Shown: piece by piece, positions 48,379 to 60,900 of the stretch
Numbering within the stretch: the stretch's first letter is position 1
Layout: each line of letters opens with the position of its first letter
Origin: Acorus gramineus
Taxonomy: Eukaryota; Streptophyta; Magnoliopsida; Acorales; Acoraceae
Assembly: GCA_030737835.1 (NCBI GenBank)
Contig: JAUJYN010000018.1
Span: 930,001 to 994,000, forward strand
Direction of reading: 5' to 3'
DNA: 64,000 nt
Made by a program: the position numbers and the translations under genes
Notes under the pieces: generated by a model
The model's input: the letters and a program-made list of their open reading frames with translations, nothing else
Databases searched by the model: none
What the model was told of the DNA's origin: nothing

Positions 48379-51300
48379 TGTTGTGTCTGTGTCATTTGGA
48401 GCGCTCTGTTTGAAGATTTGGGTACATAATTTTTTTTTCCTAAGTTATGTATTCCTGATTTGGTATTTGGATTTGATTTTGTTAAAATCCAAGATGAATA
48501 GGTTTAATTATGATTTTATTATGAGATGTCCAGTTTTGAGTTAGCTTTCGCACAGAAGTGGAATTAGATCAACTGGATTCTTGTAGTAAAAGTTATGGGT
48601 ATTTTTCCAAGTATACCCCGGGGATGGAAATTCTGGCAGCAGCCCTGTTCCATGTTTAGCTCTAATTTCGGATTAGCTAGAGGGATTATCTGATCATGGC
48701 ATAAACATGAAAGTTGTAGATAATCTTCTTAGCTTTCCATCGGTCTTGGAATCAAGCAATTCGGAGCTGTATCGGGAAGTTATGGCTGTTCCAGTGAAGC
48801 TTGCGCAGAATTTCTAGTCGGAGGGCGACTTAGTAAAATTTCCTTAGATATTTTGATAAATATCTCCTCTCTCTCTCTTCCCCTCCCAATGTGCACGTCG
48901 ACCAGCTTTTCTTGGCCCTCTCTTTCCTCATTCAAGCCCCCTAGGTGTTTGGTTTAATGCCTCAAAGAGAGATGGTGCAAGTGCATGAGTTGGGTTGTGT
49001 GGGTGTGTTGTTCTGTTTGTTCTCCCCTCTCTCAAGCTCCCTTGCATGGATCTTCCCCCCCTGATTTTCAGCTGAAGAGGAGGCTGAGGGGTGGTGGTGG
49101 TGGTGGTGGTCTCGGTGGCGGCGTTTCGGTGCGCGAAGGGCCCCCGAACCTCCCCCTTTGTTCACCCTCCAAGGTGAGCTCCTCCCCTCCTTTTCTTGAT
49201 TTTCTTGGCTTAGGGGGATGTTGGGAGGGTCATGCATGCTAGGTAGGGGTGTTTGGGTGTGTGTGAGAGGTTGAAAGGGGTTAAAATGGGGTTAGAATGG
49301 CTTGGGCGCGAGCTGGGAGTCGTCTGCGCGGGTGCTGGCGCGAGTGGGGGTGCGCGCGGGGGCGCGCGGGCGTGCGCGCGCGCGCCCAGTGCGCCTGGGC
49401 AGTGCGCCTGGGCGCTGGGTAGGGAACCAGTGCGCGCGCGCGCGTGCATGCGCGTGCGTGCGCGTGCTGGGGCGTGCTGGGGCATGCTGGGGCGTGCTGG
49501 GGCAGTGCGCGGGGTGCTGCGCGAGGGGCGCGGGCTGGACGCGCGGTGCGCGTGGGCTCGCGCGAGCGTGCGCGTGCGTGCGGGTGTGCGTCTGGGCGCG
49601 CGGGCACGCGCGCGGCAGTACGCCGATGGTGCCGGGGTGTGTGCGTGCGTGCGCATTCGTGCGTGCGCATGCGGGGGGCCATGCGAATGGCTGCTCGAGG
49701 GTTCGGGTAGGTGTCGGGGCACTCAGACTCGCGTGCGTACGCGCGTGCTCGCATGCGTGCGAGCCCGTATGCATGCTTATCCAAGTTTTGGGTATTTCTA
49801 AGCATTTCTATATATAAATTGTGTTGTTTCTCACCCAGTTGGATACCTTGTCTTGCAGATCTTGACGGACGGTCGCGCGACGACCGATCTCCGGTGAGTG
49901 GGACGATCCAACCCAGTAGGGAGGCGCTACATGCACTTGGGCGTGTACCGTCCTCCCCTGGGGCACCATAGTAAATATTAACCTGTTTAATATGAAAAGC
50001 TATGAAAGCATGATAATCTATAGTATGCATGCCACCCTAGATTTGTATGCTAGGACTTATACCTTTAGGACCCGTATAAGAACCATGCACCCTGTTATCA
50101 TGTTTCCATGCTAGGAAAGCCCCGACCGATGCATGTTCCCATTTAGTTAATTTATTTAAATAAATGCGAGCACGTGATTATTAGTCTGTTTTAGTGAATA
50201 TTATAGGGGAGGGGCCTCGCGAGGACAGCGGTGAGACCCGGGCTAGGGTACTCCGTGTTCCTTGTTTGGTTGTCGGGATGTCCTATATCGGGACCTCACG
50301 CTGCCCTCCCAAGGATTTCTTTCCCCGTTAATATTCCAACCTCCTTATTGTTATAATGCATGTTCCCCGCATCTTGGTTATGCGCCCTGGAGGAATTCTG
50401 AGGAATTCAGGACATTAGAGTTGTTAGGATGTGTTGTCTGCGGATCCGAGTGGATCATATGCGATGGATAGACTGTTCTGTTCCCTTCGTTGGATCCGTG
50501 TAGAGACTACCCCGGCGTTGGAAAGGCTGTCCCGTGCAGGGGCTCCCATCAGTAGGCACCTCCTGATTTGGTAGACGGACTGTGCTGAATGTGGGAGTGG
50601 CCAAACGGCCTACGGAGTGGGGAGAGACTATCGGTGGACCAAGGGTGACCATCAGCCTAGTCAGTCCCAATATCCTATGTCACCTGTTGAGGGGTGAGGG
50701 TGAGGGTGTGGTGGGTCGGCGATGTAGCGACCCACCGGTTTGTAAGTCCCAATATCCTTTGTCACCTATTGAGGGGTGAGGGTGAGGGTGTAAGTGGGTC
50801 GGCGATGTAGCGACCCACTGGATTTTGTGTAGTGATGTTTATCAGTCCCAATATCCTTTGTCACCTATTGAGGGGTGAGGGTGAGGGTGTAGTGGGTCGG
50901 CGATGAGGCGACCCACTGATTTGTGTATAGATGATTATCAGGCTAGTAAGTCCCAACATCCTTTGTCACCTATTGAGGGGTGAGGGTGAGGGTGTGGTGG
51001 TTCGGCGATGTAACGACCCACCGGATTTGTGTTGTTCATGCCACTTAGAGGCTTTTGCTGATAAATGGTGGTTAATATGAACTGTGATGCATGGGTTGTG
51101 CTATTCACTGAGCGTGTGGCTCACCCCTCGCATAATTATTTTCTCCAGTTATCACTGAGGCGGACTTGAAGGAGGAGCTCCCCGAGAGAGACTACACCAG
51201 TAGCGGAGTAGCGCCACGTCCCGCGAGTTATAGAGGCTATCAACACCCCTTTTTGGATTGTATGTATTATATTCCGTGCTTGGGCACGCGGTTGTATTTT

Positions 51301-51547
51301 ATTTGGATGTCTTTGTATATATTGGCTCTCACAGGACAGTTGATTATGTATCGAGTCTGTAATATGTTTTTGGATTACAGATTCAGTCTTTTAGCTTCCG
51401 CAATTGGTGTATATATCATGTCAGCCCTGCTTTTGTTGTTGTGTTGTCATTTTAGCTGTTGTGTGAGTATGTTATTGAACTCCTGTTTATACTGATATCA
51501 TATATACACTTGCCGCGTCCCGGGGACGGCCGCCCTGGGGCGTGACA
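48379..51547 (+). repeat. 3' LTR of element B, 3169 bp
   Basis: TG...CA ends. Contents in order: type I U3; CT tract (~48870); exon-1-like segment ending in donor AAG/GTGAGC at 49174; CpG-rich block (49310-49770); micro-exon 49859-49893; a single copy of the cgtgttccttgtttggttgt segment (50206-50330); four tandem G-rich/hairpin units (50662-51030); acceptor CAG at 51146-51148; terminal 400 bp. This is the best copy for studying the LTR's internal plan. Confidence 0.9.
50662..51030 (+). repeat. Tandem G-quadruplex/hairpin units in the LTR
   Basis: Four units start agtcccaatatcc or agtcccaacatcc (50662, 50743, 50843, 50948). Three contain a canonical four-run G-quadruplex motif (50691-50715, 50773-50797, 50872-50896; loops tga, tga and 6-7 nt), overlapped by a hairpin with arms gtgggtcg and cgacccac. 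The first hairpin is at 50711-50735. In the fourth unit the last G-run is short. Confidence 0.85.
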
Positions 51548-54324
51548 TATGGGCTCCTATACATGATACATGGATGTATATCCCTAGCATACAATGTCTA
51601 ACATGCCATGGGTACATCATAGCAAAACATGCATTAACAAGATATCTACATATCATAGCTAGGGGGCCCCATCGATGCGCGACGCGCGTCTACGCGCGTC
51701 GAGCGCATTCTTAGGGGGGGGGGGGGATTGGAATCAAACCACTCACCTTACAACCCAGGACCTCGCGCATCCCATCCGACGAGATCTGCAAGGTAGGGGC
51801 ATCAATTATGGTGAGTAAACTACACAAATATACATGAAATTTACTAGAAATGCCAAATACTCAGAAAAGCATGCATACGGACTCGCACGCATGCGAGCAC
51901 GCATGTACGCACGCGAGCCCGAGTGCCCCGACACCTACCCGAACCCTTGGGCAGCCACACGCATGGCCCCCCGCACGCGCACGCACGCACGCACGCGCCC
52001 CAGCACCTTCGGCGCACTGCCACGTGCCTGCCTGCGCGCCCGCACACTGCGCGTCCAGCCCACGCGCCCTCGCACGCACTGCGCGCCCGTGTAGAACCCC
52101 GCGCATGCTCCAGCACGCGCACGCATGCGCACGCACGCGCGCGCGCGACTGGCCCCAAGCCCCGCGCCCAGGCGCACTGCCCCGCGCGCACGCACACTCG
52201 CACGCGCACTCCCCGCGCGCACCCACGCGCCCACTCCGCGTGCACCCGCGCGCTCGCGCGCACGCGTCCGCGCGGGTCTGCGTGCCCGCCTGCGCCTGCC
52301 AACGCCCTTCTGCGCGCGCAGACTGCCTCCAACACGCGCCCAGCCTCTCCCAACCTCTTTTTAACTCTCCCCAACCCCTCACACATACTCTAACCCATAT
52401 GCATAGCATGCATGACCTCCCCAACCATCCCAACAACCCTAAAAATAAAAAAGAAGGGGAAGAGGACTTACCAAAAGAGGGAAAGGGAAAGGGGGAGATG
52501 CGGGGCTCTCGACGCGCCCATGACCACTTCAACCACCACCACCACCACCACCTCTTCAGCCTCTCCTCAGCCTCCTTCTTGGCTGCAAAATCAGGGGGGG
52601 GAAGTCATGAAAAGGAGCTTGAGAGAGGAGGATCAACAACACAACACACCCACACAAACCTTCTTGTGCTTCCTTCTTCACCTTCTCCTTCACTTCTCTT
52701 TGAGAACTTATCACAAACACATGGGGGGGCTTTGAAAGAGAGAAAGAGAAGCCAAGAATGTTGACGTGGGGTGTGGGAGAGAGAGGGAGAGAAGATATTT
52801 GTTGCACAAATAAATATCTAAAGAGGGATGGAAATGACCATTTCATCCCTGACTTAGAAATTCTGCGCATGTTTCACTGGAACAGCCATAACTTCCTCAA
52901 TATAACTCTGAATTGCACAATGCAAAGTACGTTGGAAAGCCATGAAGATTATCTACAACTTTCATGTATATGCCAAGATCAACTAATCTCTCCAGATATT
53001 CCGAAATTAGAGCTAAACATAGAACAGGGCCGCTGCCAGAATTTTTCATCCCCGGGGTATACTTGGAAAAATACCCATAACTTTTACTACATGAATCCAG
53101 TTGATCTAATTCCACTTTTGTACGAAAGCTAACTCAAAACTGGACATCTCATAATAAAATCATATTTAAACCTCTTCATCTTGGATTTTAACAAATCAAA
53201 TCCAAATACCAAATCGGAAATACATAACTTCTAAGAGGAAAATTATGTAGCCAAATTTTCAATCAGAGCGCTCCAAATGACACAGGCATAACAATGCGGG
53301 CACGGCGACACCCCTATATACCCAAGAAACCATGCACACACACACCATTCAAACATAAACACAAACACATGGCATGCATAGACTACCCAAACCCTCAAGG
53401 GACAACAATTACCAACAAAATGCAAGGAGGGACGAAGGCTCACCTAGAAAGAGAGAGGGTCAAGGGAGGGGGCACCATCACTCCCAAGTGCACACAACCT
53501 CACCATCCAAGCCATCCACCTCTTTCGACCACCTCCATCAACATGTCCACCACTAATCCTTGCTGTCCCAACACCACGAGAGAAAAAGAAAGGAAGGCAA
53601 ATGGTGTTAGAAGGCAAGGGTGGCCAAAGAACAAAGGCACACACACACATCTTCACACACCAACACATACCTTCACTTTCTCCATCACTACATGCCCAAA
53701 ACACACCCCAAAAGGGGCTGGACCAGAGAGAAAAGAGAGAGGGACAACCACTTAAGAACACAAGCACACAAAACCCACCTCAAGATCTCCTCTTCTTGCA
53801 CTACTTCCTTCTTGTTCTCCTTCTTCTTGCTCCTTCTCCACCAAACACTCACACACACAAAATGGGAGTGAAAGAGAGGCAAAAGAGAGGAAGAGAGGCA
53901 AAAGGAGTGATTTTTGGATGGAGAGAGAGAGGGGTGTGCAAAGGGTGACAAAAGTCACTTGGGGGGTGCGGGTGCACACAAGGGAAAAATAGGGGGGGTG
54001 AGGTTAAGCATAAAGTCACCCACACTCAACAACTTTTATATGCTTTATTGGGAACCGTTAAGTGAAGAATCACATACTCGAAAATATCCCACCCACTAAA
54101 ACCCAGTAACGGCCAAACCCGGATACGATTCAGAACTGCATATTTTCTGAAACGTTACCGAAATTCGATGAAATTTTTATGGGTAGTACAAAACGGTACC
54201 AGGATCCATAATACACAGTTAGATTTTCAATCAGAGCACTCCAACTCCCGCAGGCAGCTAAAAGCTAAAATTTTAGCAACTCCAATCGAAAACAAATAAG
54301 GCTCCAAATGACACAGGCACAACA

Positions 54325-54876
54325 GCCAGCACGGGCAAAGCCTCTCACTTCCACCATTCATAAGCGCTCTTCACTGAGAAACCCCTTTCCAGGCATCGGT
54401 TCCAGATCCTTCGGTCCGCACTGCCCTCATTGAGGCTCATCGGTTGAAGGCACCCTAGCAAAGTGGATAACTCAACCCGCTCCTCCTCCGAGATTGATCA
54501 CGTGCACCCGACTGACCAGTTCTGCGAGTTCCCATTCCAAAAGCTGGACACAGTCCCTGTCTTCCTGTCAGCAACCCGAAACGCTAGTGGATATGAGCTT
54601 TGTAATGGGTAATCCCCACACCATGTGTCTGACCAGAAGGACACTAGCCCCCCTGTCACCCACCTCCCACCTCAGCGATGCTTTGAATTGTGTTGTCAGC
54701 CCAAACACACCCTTGGCCAGGTGCGTCATCTGCCGGGAGGGCTTGGGTGCACTTGTAGTACCCCTCATGCACCTCCCGTAGCTCTCCCACCAGAGCTTTC
54801 TCCATGGCACTTTACTATGCTCCCCCCATTTCCACAGCCACTTCGACAGTAGTGCATTATTTGCTGCCGTCAAGTC
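54325..54876 (-). pseudogene. LINE piece between RT and zf-RVT
   Basis: Minus strand: LTAANNALLSKWLWKWGEHS, PWRKLWWESYG, then the part before zf-RVT ending GFSVKSAYEWWK at the S2 junction. It carries the S2 target copy gccag (54325-54329) and the S4 copy aagtc (54872-54876). Confidence 0.85.
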
Positions 54877-55139
54877 TGTTATATATGTGTCACTTTTAAC
54901 CTGTGGGTAACCGTTAGAGCGTTCTGGCAGTTTTTCGGTTTTTACCGGTTTTCGATCGGAACCGCAAATTTTTGGACTGTTAGCTATCGTCCTGAGCTAG
55001 AGGACTCCGATTGGAAATCTAACTGTATATTTGGTGTCCTGGTGCCATTTTAGGCCTCTCACAAAAATTTCATCGAATTCCGGTAACGTTCCCGAAATTT
55101 CGCAGTTCCGGGGCGTATCCGGGTTTTTAAGTCGCACAC

Positions 55140-55148
55140 TATATATAA
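55140..55148 (+). promoter_or_regulatory. TATA box of LTR S4
   Basis: tatatataa is followed by agtgagagc. Transcription would start about 30 bp on, near 55175, leaving a ~290-nt first exon up to the GTAAGT at 55465. It is seen in the sequence; activity is inferred. Confidence 0.6.
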
Positions 55149-56216
55149 GTGAGAGCTAAATCCCGAGTTACTATTCATCATCCCTACCAAAGTGATTTTC
55201 TCTCTCCCCTCTCTCTTTTTCTCACTTTCAAGCCCCCTAGACCCCTCAAACCAAAAAACCTAAAGCACGGGAAGTGTAGATCGGGTCCCGATCTACACAC
55301 CGGTGTCTTCAAATCCCGTTTTCGGCGATCCTAGCCTCCCCGACCTCCCCTCTTTGTCCTCTGATTTGGCCCGTTTTGAAGGGCAAGGTAGATCGGGGCG
55401 TGAGAGAACCTTTGAGAAAGGTTTCGGCGCACGAAGAGCCACCGAACATCTTTCCCTCCCCTCGGTAAGTCTCCTTTCCCTCTTTTTCTTGCATAGATGT
55501 ATGCTAGGGAGGTGGATCTAGGGTTGGGTGGTGGTCGGCGGCGGTGGGTGGCCGTCGGAGGGCTGTGCGAGGTGGTCGGAGGCCTTGGGGTGGCCGGTGG
55601 GTGGTGGTTGAGGTGCTCGGGCAGGGTGGCTGGTGGCAGCAGCACAGGCAGCAGGCGCAGCAGCTGGCAGGGGCGCGCGCGCGCGCGTGCGCGCGGACGT
55701 GGGCGCGGGCGTGCGCGCGGGTGGAGCTGGGCGCTGGCAGGCGCAGTCGGGCGCGCAGTCGCGCGCGGGGGCGTGCGCGCGGGTGCGCGGGTTCGCGCGT
55801 AGCGGGCGCGCGGGTGCTGGCGCGAGCGGGGGTGTGCGCGGGAGTGCGCGCGGGTGCCGGGCAGGGCGCCTGGGCATGCGCCTGGGCGCTGTGCTGGGGA
55901 CCAGTGCGCGCGTGTGCTGGGGCGTGCGTGCAGTGCGCGCGGGGGCGCGCTGGGCTGGACGCGCGGTGCGCGCGGGCGCGCGCGAGCGTGCGCGTGCGTG
56001 CGGCAGTGCGTCGGGGCGCGCGGGCTGAGGCGCGGCGGCGCATCCGAGGGCGGGTGGCCGTGCGGGTGGTAGCCGGAGTGCTCGGGCTAGCGTGCGTGCG
56101 GGTCGTATGCACGTTTGCCCGAGTGTTGGGAGTTTAGTTGTGGGTTTATGTAAGTTCTTGTGTATTTTGTAGTATTTGTGGATTTTAACTCACCATATTG
56201 AATGTCTATCTTGCAG

Positions 56217-56252
56217 ATCTAGACGGGCGGTCGCGCGACGACTCAGATACTG
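56217..56252 (+). other. Micro-exon-like cassette in LTR S4 (36 nt)
   Basis: The upstream side is pyrimidine-rich and ends ttgcag. The downstream side is gtgagtgg. Counterparts: 11616-11655, 20957-20995, 37742-37777 and 49859-49893 on plus; 5307-5333, 18066-18104, 51747-51785 and 60247-60283 on minus. Length varies from 27 to 40 nt, but the splice-like borders are kept. Confidence 0.5.
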
Positions 56253-57914
56253 GTGAGTGGGACAATCCAACCCAGTAGAGAGGCGTTATACGCACTTGGG
56301 CGTATACCGACCTCTCCTGGGGCACCGTGGATGTATATTAACCTGCAATAATATGTAATCCATGCTTGTATGATTAAATTGTAGAATGCATGCTACCCTA
56401 GACTTTGCATGTTAGGGACTTGCACCCTTAGGATATGTATATGAGCCATGCACCATGTCTCCTGTTACATGTTAGGAAACCTCGACCTGTGTATGCGTCC
56501 TACTAGTTTATTTATTCAATTAAATGCTAGTGTATGTTAAATCGCATGCCTTAGGTAATATTATCGGGAGGAGCCTTGCGAGGACAGCGGTGAGACCCGT
56601 GTTAGGGTACTCCGTGTTCCTTGTTTGGTTGTCGGGATGTCCTGTATCGGGACCTCATGCTGCTCTCCCAAGGTTTCTAGTCCCAATAATATTATATGTA
56701 ATGTTGTATGTTTGGTATAATTATTAGCATGAGTAGTGAATATTATAGGGGAGGGGCCTTGCGAGGACAGCGGTGAGACCCGCGTTAGGGTACTCCGTGT
56801 TCCTTGTTTGGTTGTCGGGGTATCCTGTATCGGGAACTCACGCCGCCCTCCCGAGTTTCTTTCCCCCAATGATATTCCAACATTGCTTTTGATTGTACTT
56901 ATTTCCCCGCATCTTGGATATGCGCCCTGGAGGAACTCTGAAGAGTTCATGACATTTGAGTGGTAGAGATGTATTGTCGGCGGATCCGAGTGGATCATAT
57001 GCGTATGGATAGGCTGTTCTGTTCCCTGCGTTGGATCCGGTAGAGGCTACCCCCAGCGTTAGAAAGGCCGTCCTTCAGAGGACCCACATCAGTAGGCGCC
57101 TCCCGATTTTTGTGACGGACTGTGCTGAAGTTGTGGGTGGAGACCAAGCGGCCTACGGAGTGGAGGGAGAGACTATCGGTGGACCAAGGGTGACCAACAG
57201 CCTAGTCAGTCCCAAAATCCTATGTCACCCGTGGTAGGGTGAGGGTGAGGGTGTAGTGGGTTGGCGATGAGCGACCTACTGGATTTGTGAATAGATGATT
57301 ATCAGTCCCAATAGCCTATGTCACCCATTGATGGGTGAGGGTGAGGGTGTGGTGGTTCGGCGAAGTACGAACCACTGGATTATGTTGTTATGTCTTGGAG
57401 ATTGGATAAATAATGGAATTGTGGTAAATATAGTCTGTGATGCATGGGTTGTGCTGTTCACTGAGCGTGTGGCTCACCCCTCGCATATGTTTTTCCCCAG
57501 TTGCCACTGAGCCTGAGCTGGAGCCGGAGCAGCAGTTGGAGCTTTCCGAGGGATTTCTTCAGTAGCGGAGCAGCGCTACGTCCGCGAGTACCAGAGGCTG
57601 TCAGCATCCCTTTCCTTGGCTGTATGTATTTTATTTCCGTGCTTGGCACGTGTCTGTATATATATTCAGTTGTTTCCATGTATATTGGCTCTCACAGGAC
57701 GTATGATTGTGTATCGAGTCTGTAACATGTTTTGGGTTACAGACTCAGTTTTAGCTTCCGCTATTTTGTGTATATATTATGTCAGCCTTGTTTGATATCT
57801 GTGTTGTCATTTTTATCTGTGGTTTAGAGTATATGTGTTTGACCTCATGTGTAGGCCTCTGATATGATATATACACCTGCCGCGTCCCGGGGACGGCCGC
57901 CCTGGGGCGTGACA

Positions 57915-57931
57915 AAGTCCAGGATCCCCAG
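57915..57931 (-). pseudogene. LINE fragment between S4 and S5 (17 bp)
   Basis: Only aagtccaggatccccag separates the two LTRs. Read in reverse it supplies the residues ILD that link KAGGLG (61517 onward) to LTAANN (54876 backward). Its left five bases are the S4 target copy and its right five (cccag) the S5 copy. Confidence 0.85.
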
Positions 57932-60900
57932 TGTCAAGCCCCAGGGCGGCCGTCCCTGAGACGTGGCAATATATACAATATCAGCTATCAATACAAGAGG
58001 TCAATAAAGACGCTAATAAAACATATGAGGCTAAAAAAGCAATGATAACTGATAGCTCACTGAAAAGCGAAAGCATAAAACATCACTAAGTCTGTAAATC
58101 AAAATATTATTACAGACTCGAATACACAATCGCTGTCCTGTGAGAGCCAAGTCTAATCCAAATAAAATACATCATGTGCAACACGCACGATTAACAAATA
58201 CATGACTCTAGGACTGCTGACAGCCTCGCGCTCGCCAACCGCCTGACGGAACGCTCCACGCACGCAAGACCACGCCACAGGGAAGGTCCAGCTCCATGCC
58301 CAACACTACCCATGAAAAGAAACAGTACGCGAGGGGTGAGCTATAAGCTCAGTAAGTGGCTGGAAACCAAACACCATTACAACAATTTAATACTAAGGCA
58401 ATTTCTTTTCAAGGAAAATATGGGTAGAAACCCCAAGGATAACAAGGTCACGTGACGACGTGACCAAACCTCGTCCTCGCCCTCACTCCTCGGAGGGAGG
58501 CTTTTGGGACACTCAGGGAGGAACAACTATTAACCATAACACATGGTGTTACTGGTTAAGAAGATACAACGAGTCCATCTGCTACGAGGTAGAGATATAC
58601 TTCGATACCTCAAGTGTTAGGAGCTGCATACCCAGAGTATACTCGATGGGTATAAGAGTCACGTGACGACGTGACTTCAACTTACCCTCACCCTCACCAC
58701 TAAGGGTGACATGGGACTCTTGGGAGAATCCTTTCGCTCTACACCCTTCGTCATCCGGTAGCCCTCTCCCGAGTAGCCTCTACCTGGTATACTCCCATGA
58801 TCAGTACATCTACCGAACGCATCGATAGTACCTACAAGTGGGAGCCCTCTATCAGGACAGCTTCAACGCGGATCCAATGAAGGGGAGAATGATTCCACGC
58901 TCACAATATCGTCCGGTATCCCTCTCCAGCGTAGCCTCTACCTATCGACCTTCCACAATCGGTACATCCACCAGATGGGTATAGCAGTACGCATCGGTAG
59001 CACTTACAAGTGGTCGCGCTACACAGGATAGCTTCAACGCTGGGCAGCCTCGGTGCACGACGATATTTGGAGGAAGACTTCACGTTCGCAATGCGAACCC
59101 TATGGAAAATCAACTATCTTAGGTAATCCCATACCGATGCTATCGAAATACGCTTGAACTCCCATAGAGATGCGTCGCTCAGACACAGGGAGTCACCTCT
59201 GCTCTCGCACAGAGATAAGCCCTAAGGCATAATCCAACAGGCGGTTCAGACACTCGCCCAACCTGGGTAAGCCTAGCTTAATGCCATAACTATCGGTTTA
59301 ACAGACCCGATATGACAATGAATTTTTCTGAATTCCACTCAAGTGCATCTCTCGGATGCAGGGTGGCGGTTATATCGCTCGCGCTCTAACTAATGAGGTA
59401 CAACTCGACAGCGGGTCGTACCCACGCCTATTTCAGATGGGCCTAAATAGTTTTAACATGCGCGATAACATATGATTAATTATAGGGTACTTCCTTACAT
59501 GAATATGCATCATAAACAATAAATTATGCAACACACATACAAGGCATGGCCTAACTACACATGCATATGAGGCACATTACTCATATAAGCACACAAGGTA
59601 TAACTTAAGCATGCGTTGGATATCACCGGCTTAAAAGGGAAGGGTTAAGCGCAATCTCGTGCACCAACTGGTGCATGCCGATAATCCCAAGCGGACCTGA
59701 GTCAAGTAGGAACCACATATACTTACTCAGTTTCCGCAAAGAGGGAGGGCGAGAGAGAGGGAAAGTCTCATCCTCTTCGAAAGCTGGTCATAGCTTTGCC
59801 CCAACAAGATGGGTGCAACAACCATACCACGTCCTCCAGTCTTATGACCAGGGAATACTAAGTATGCACCCGGTTATTAACCCTGGTTTAATCATGCTAG
59901 ATATTACGAACATAGGGAGGTAGTACTATAAATAGGGACTACCTAAGGCATGCATATTCTATACATTCATATAAACACACATCACACATTCCCATATATG
60001 AAGGGCGCATGCAAACATAATAATTCACACATGAATATGATTCATAGGCAAGTATATGGTAGAAAAGGGGGTTCTGCGCAATATACGAGCTATACAAACC
60101 TAGCATGAAAATATCTAGCATATTGTGGGTTGGACATGACCATACTACTTATCTTAATAGGTAGTATAATCAGGGTGCCCAACGGATGCGCGACGCACAA
60201 CTACGTGCATCCAACGCTTCCCGAAGGGTTGGATCGAACCACTCACCTAACGACCCATTCATCGCGAGTTCCGCCAACGAAAGCTGCAAAACACAACCAA
60301 TGATGCTCAATTAAAATATGGAACCTCCTGACACACATATAAGTTTACTTCATGAAGAGCCTAACTCTTGATAGTTTCCACAACATGCATAACAACTCCT
60401 TGACACACAATCGAGCAAAACTGCTAAACCTGCTGCAACCAGCCCTACTATTTGATCTCCACAGCACCAAATACACATCCACAAATTATGAAATAAATCA
60501 TACACATTCTCTAACATGCTGGGATCATAATCCATGAAGACATTATAACCTAACTTTGCCTCTACATGCCTGAAATAAATTATTTCCAGAAGCAGGTCAA
60601 CTCCCAAGCGAATTTGGACAGGCCATGAAAAACAGGTTCTAACTTACAACACAGATATCATAATGACCCCAAATTTCATATATACTATCTAGGCACATGA
60701 AGGAACATATCATATGAGGACACAATCCAAAACATATACCTCTAAATACTAGTTTCACAGATATCTTTACAAGAGAGAGATCTGCTTTACCAAAAGAGGG
60801 GGAGGGAAATGGGGAGATGCGGGGTTCTCGACACACCCACGACCACCTCAACCACCACCACCACTACCACCACCTCATCAGCATCTTCTCAAGCCCTTCA

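Larger units (their letters stand above)
43891..51547 (+). mobile_element. Ty3/gypsy element B (Tekay/Del-like), broken, young LTRs
   Basis: A partial 5' LTR (43891-44754), primer site (44760-44771), degenerate internal region (44755-48378), purine tract (48366-48378) and full 3' LTR (48379-51547). The shared ~860 bp of the LTRs agree at about 98% by eye, so insertion is recent, under about a million years at the grass rate. Yet the coding part is old-looking, with many breaks and an unusual order of parts. The same layout is seen in element A. It is best explained as a non-autonomous lineage moved by proteins of a relative. Confidence 0.85.
42499..53293 (-). repeat. Solo LTR S3 (~3.1 kb) inside S2, split by element B; target duplication ATGCG
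   Basis: Parts are 42499-43890 and 51548-53293. atgcg stands at 42494-42498 and 53294-53298. The right part has the CpG block (51880-52370), micro-exon 51747-51785, GTAAGT donor (complement of 52466-52471) and a type I U3 ending ggcataaca. The left part has the C-rich complements of the G-rich units. Confidence 0.88.
39791..54324 (-). repeat. Solo LTR S2 (~3.7 kb) in the LINE, split by S3; target duplication GCCAG
   Basis: Parts are 39791-42498 and 53294-54324. gccag stands at 39786-39790 and at 54325-54329. Plus-strand ends are tgtcacacccc and ggcacaaca. It has a donor-like GTGAGC (complement of 53438-53443) and the GTGAGT of the micro-exon cassette near 42107. In place of the usual CpG block it has an array of gggca/gcac words (42130-42490). 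S3 is inserted in that array. Confidence 0.88.
54877..57914 (+). repeat. Solo LTR S4 (3038 bp) in the LINE, target duplication AAGTC
   Basis: Starts tgttatatatgtgtcac, ends cctggggcgtgaca; aagtc at 54872-54876 and 57915-57919. Type II U3 with a clear TATA box (55140), donor GTAAGT (55465), CpG block (55670-56110), micro-exon 56217-56252, two ~180-bp tandem segments (from 56563 and 56745), G-rich units (57230-57370) and acceptor at 57499-57500. It is the same subfamily as S1 but retains its exon-1 region. Confidence 0.92.

Noticed and set aside
50691-50715. GGGTGA arrays as interstitial telomere repeats
   Set aside because: The plant telomere unit is TTTAGGG. These are short G-rich parts of an LTR unit.
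51166-51495. A 109-111-aa frame conserved between the two LTRs of element B (also 44372-44707)
   Set aside because: The conservation follows from the youth of the LTR pair. Sister LTRs read differently, and it matches no family I know.
51850-52764. Long open frames (up to 304 aa) in GC-rich blocks, also near 11000, 18100-18700, 20500, 37200, 49300 and 55500
   Set aside because: They are open on several frames of both strands, are Arg/Ala/Cys/His/Pro nonsense, and lie inside the CpG block of LTRs. Stops are rare there because the sequence lacks A and T.
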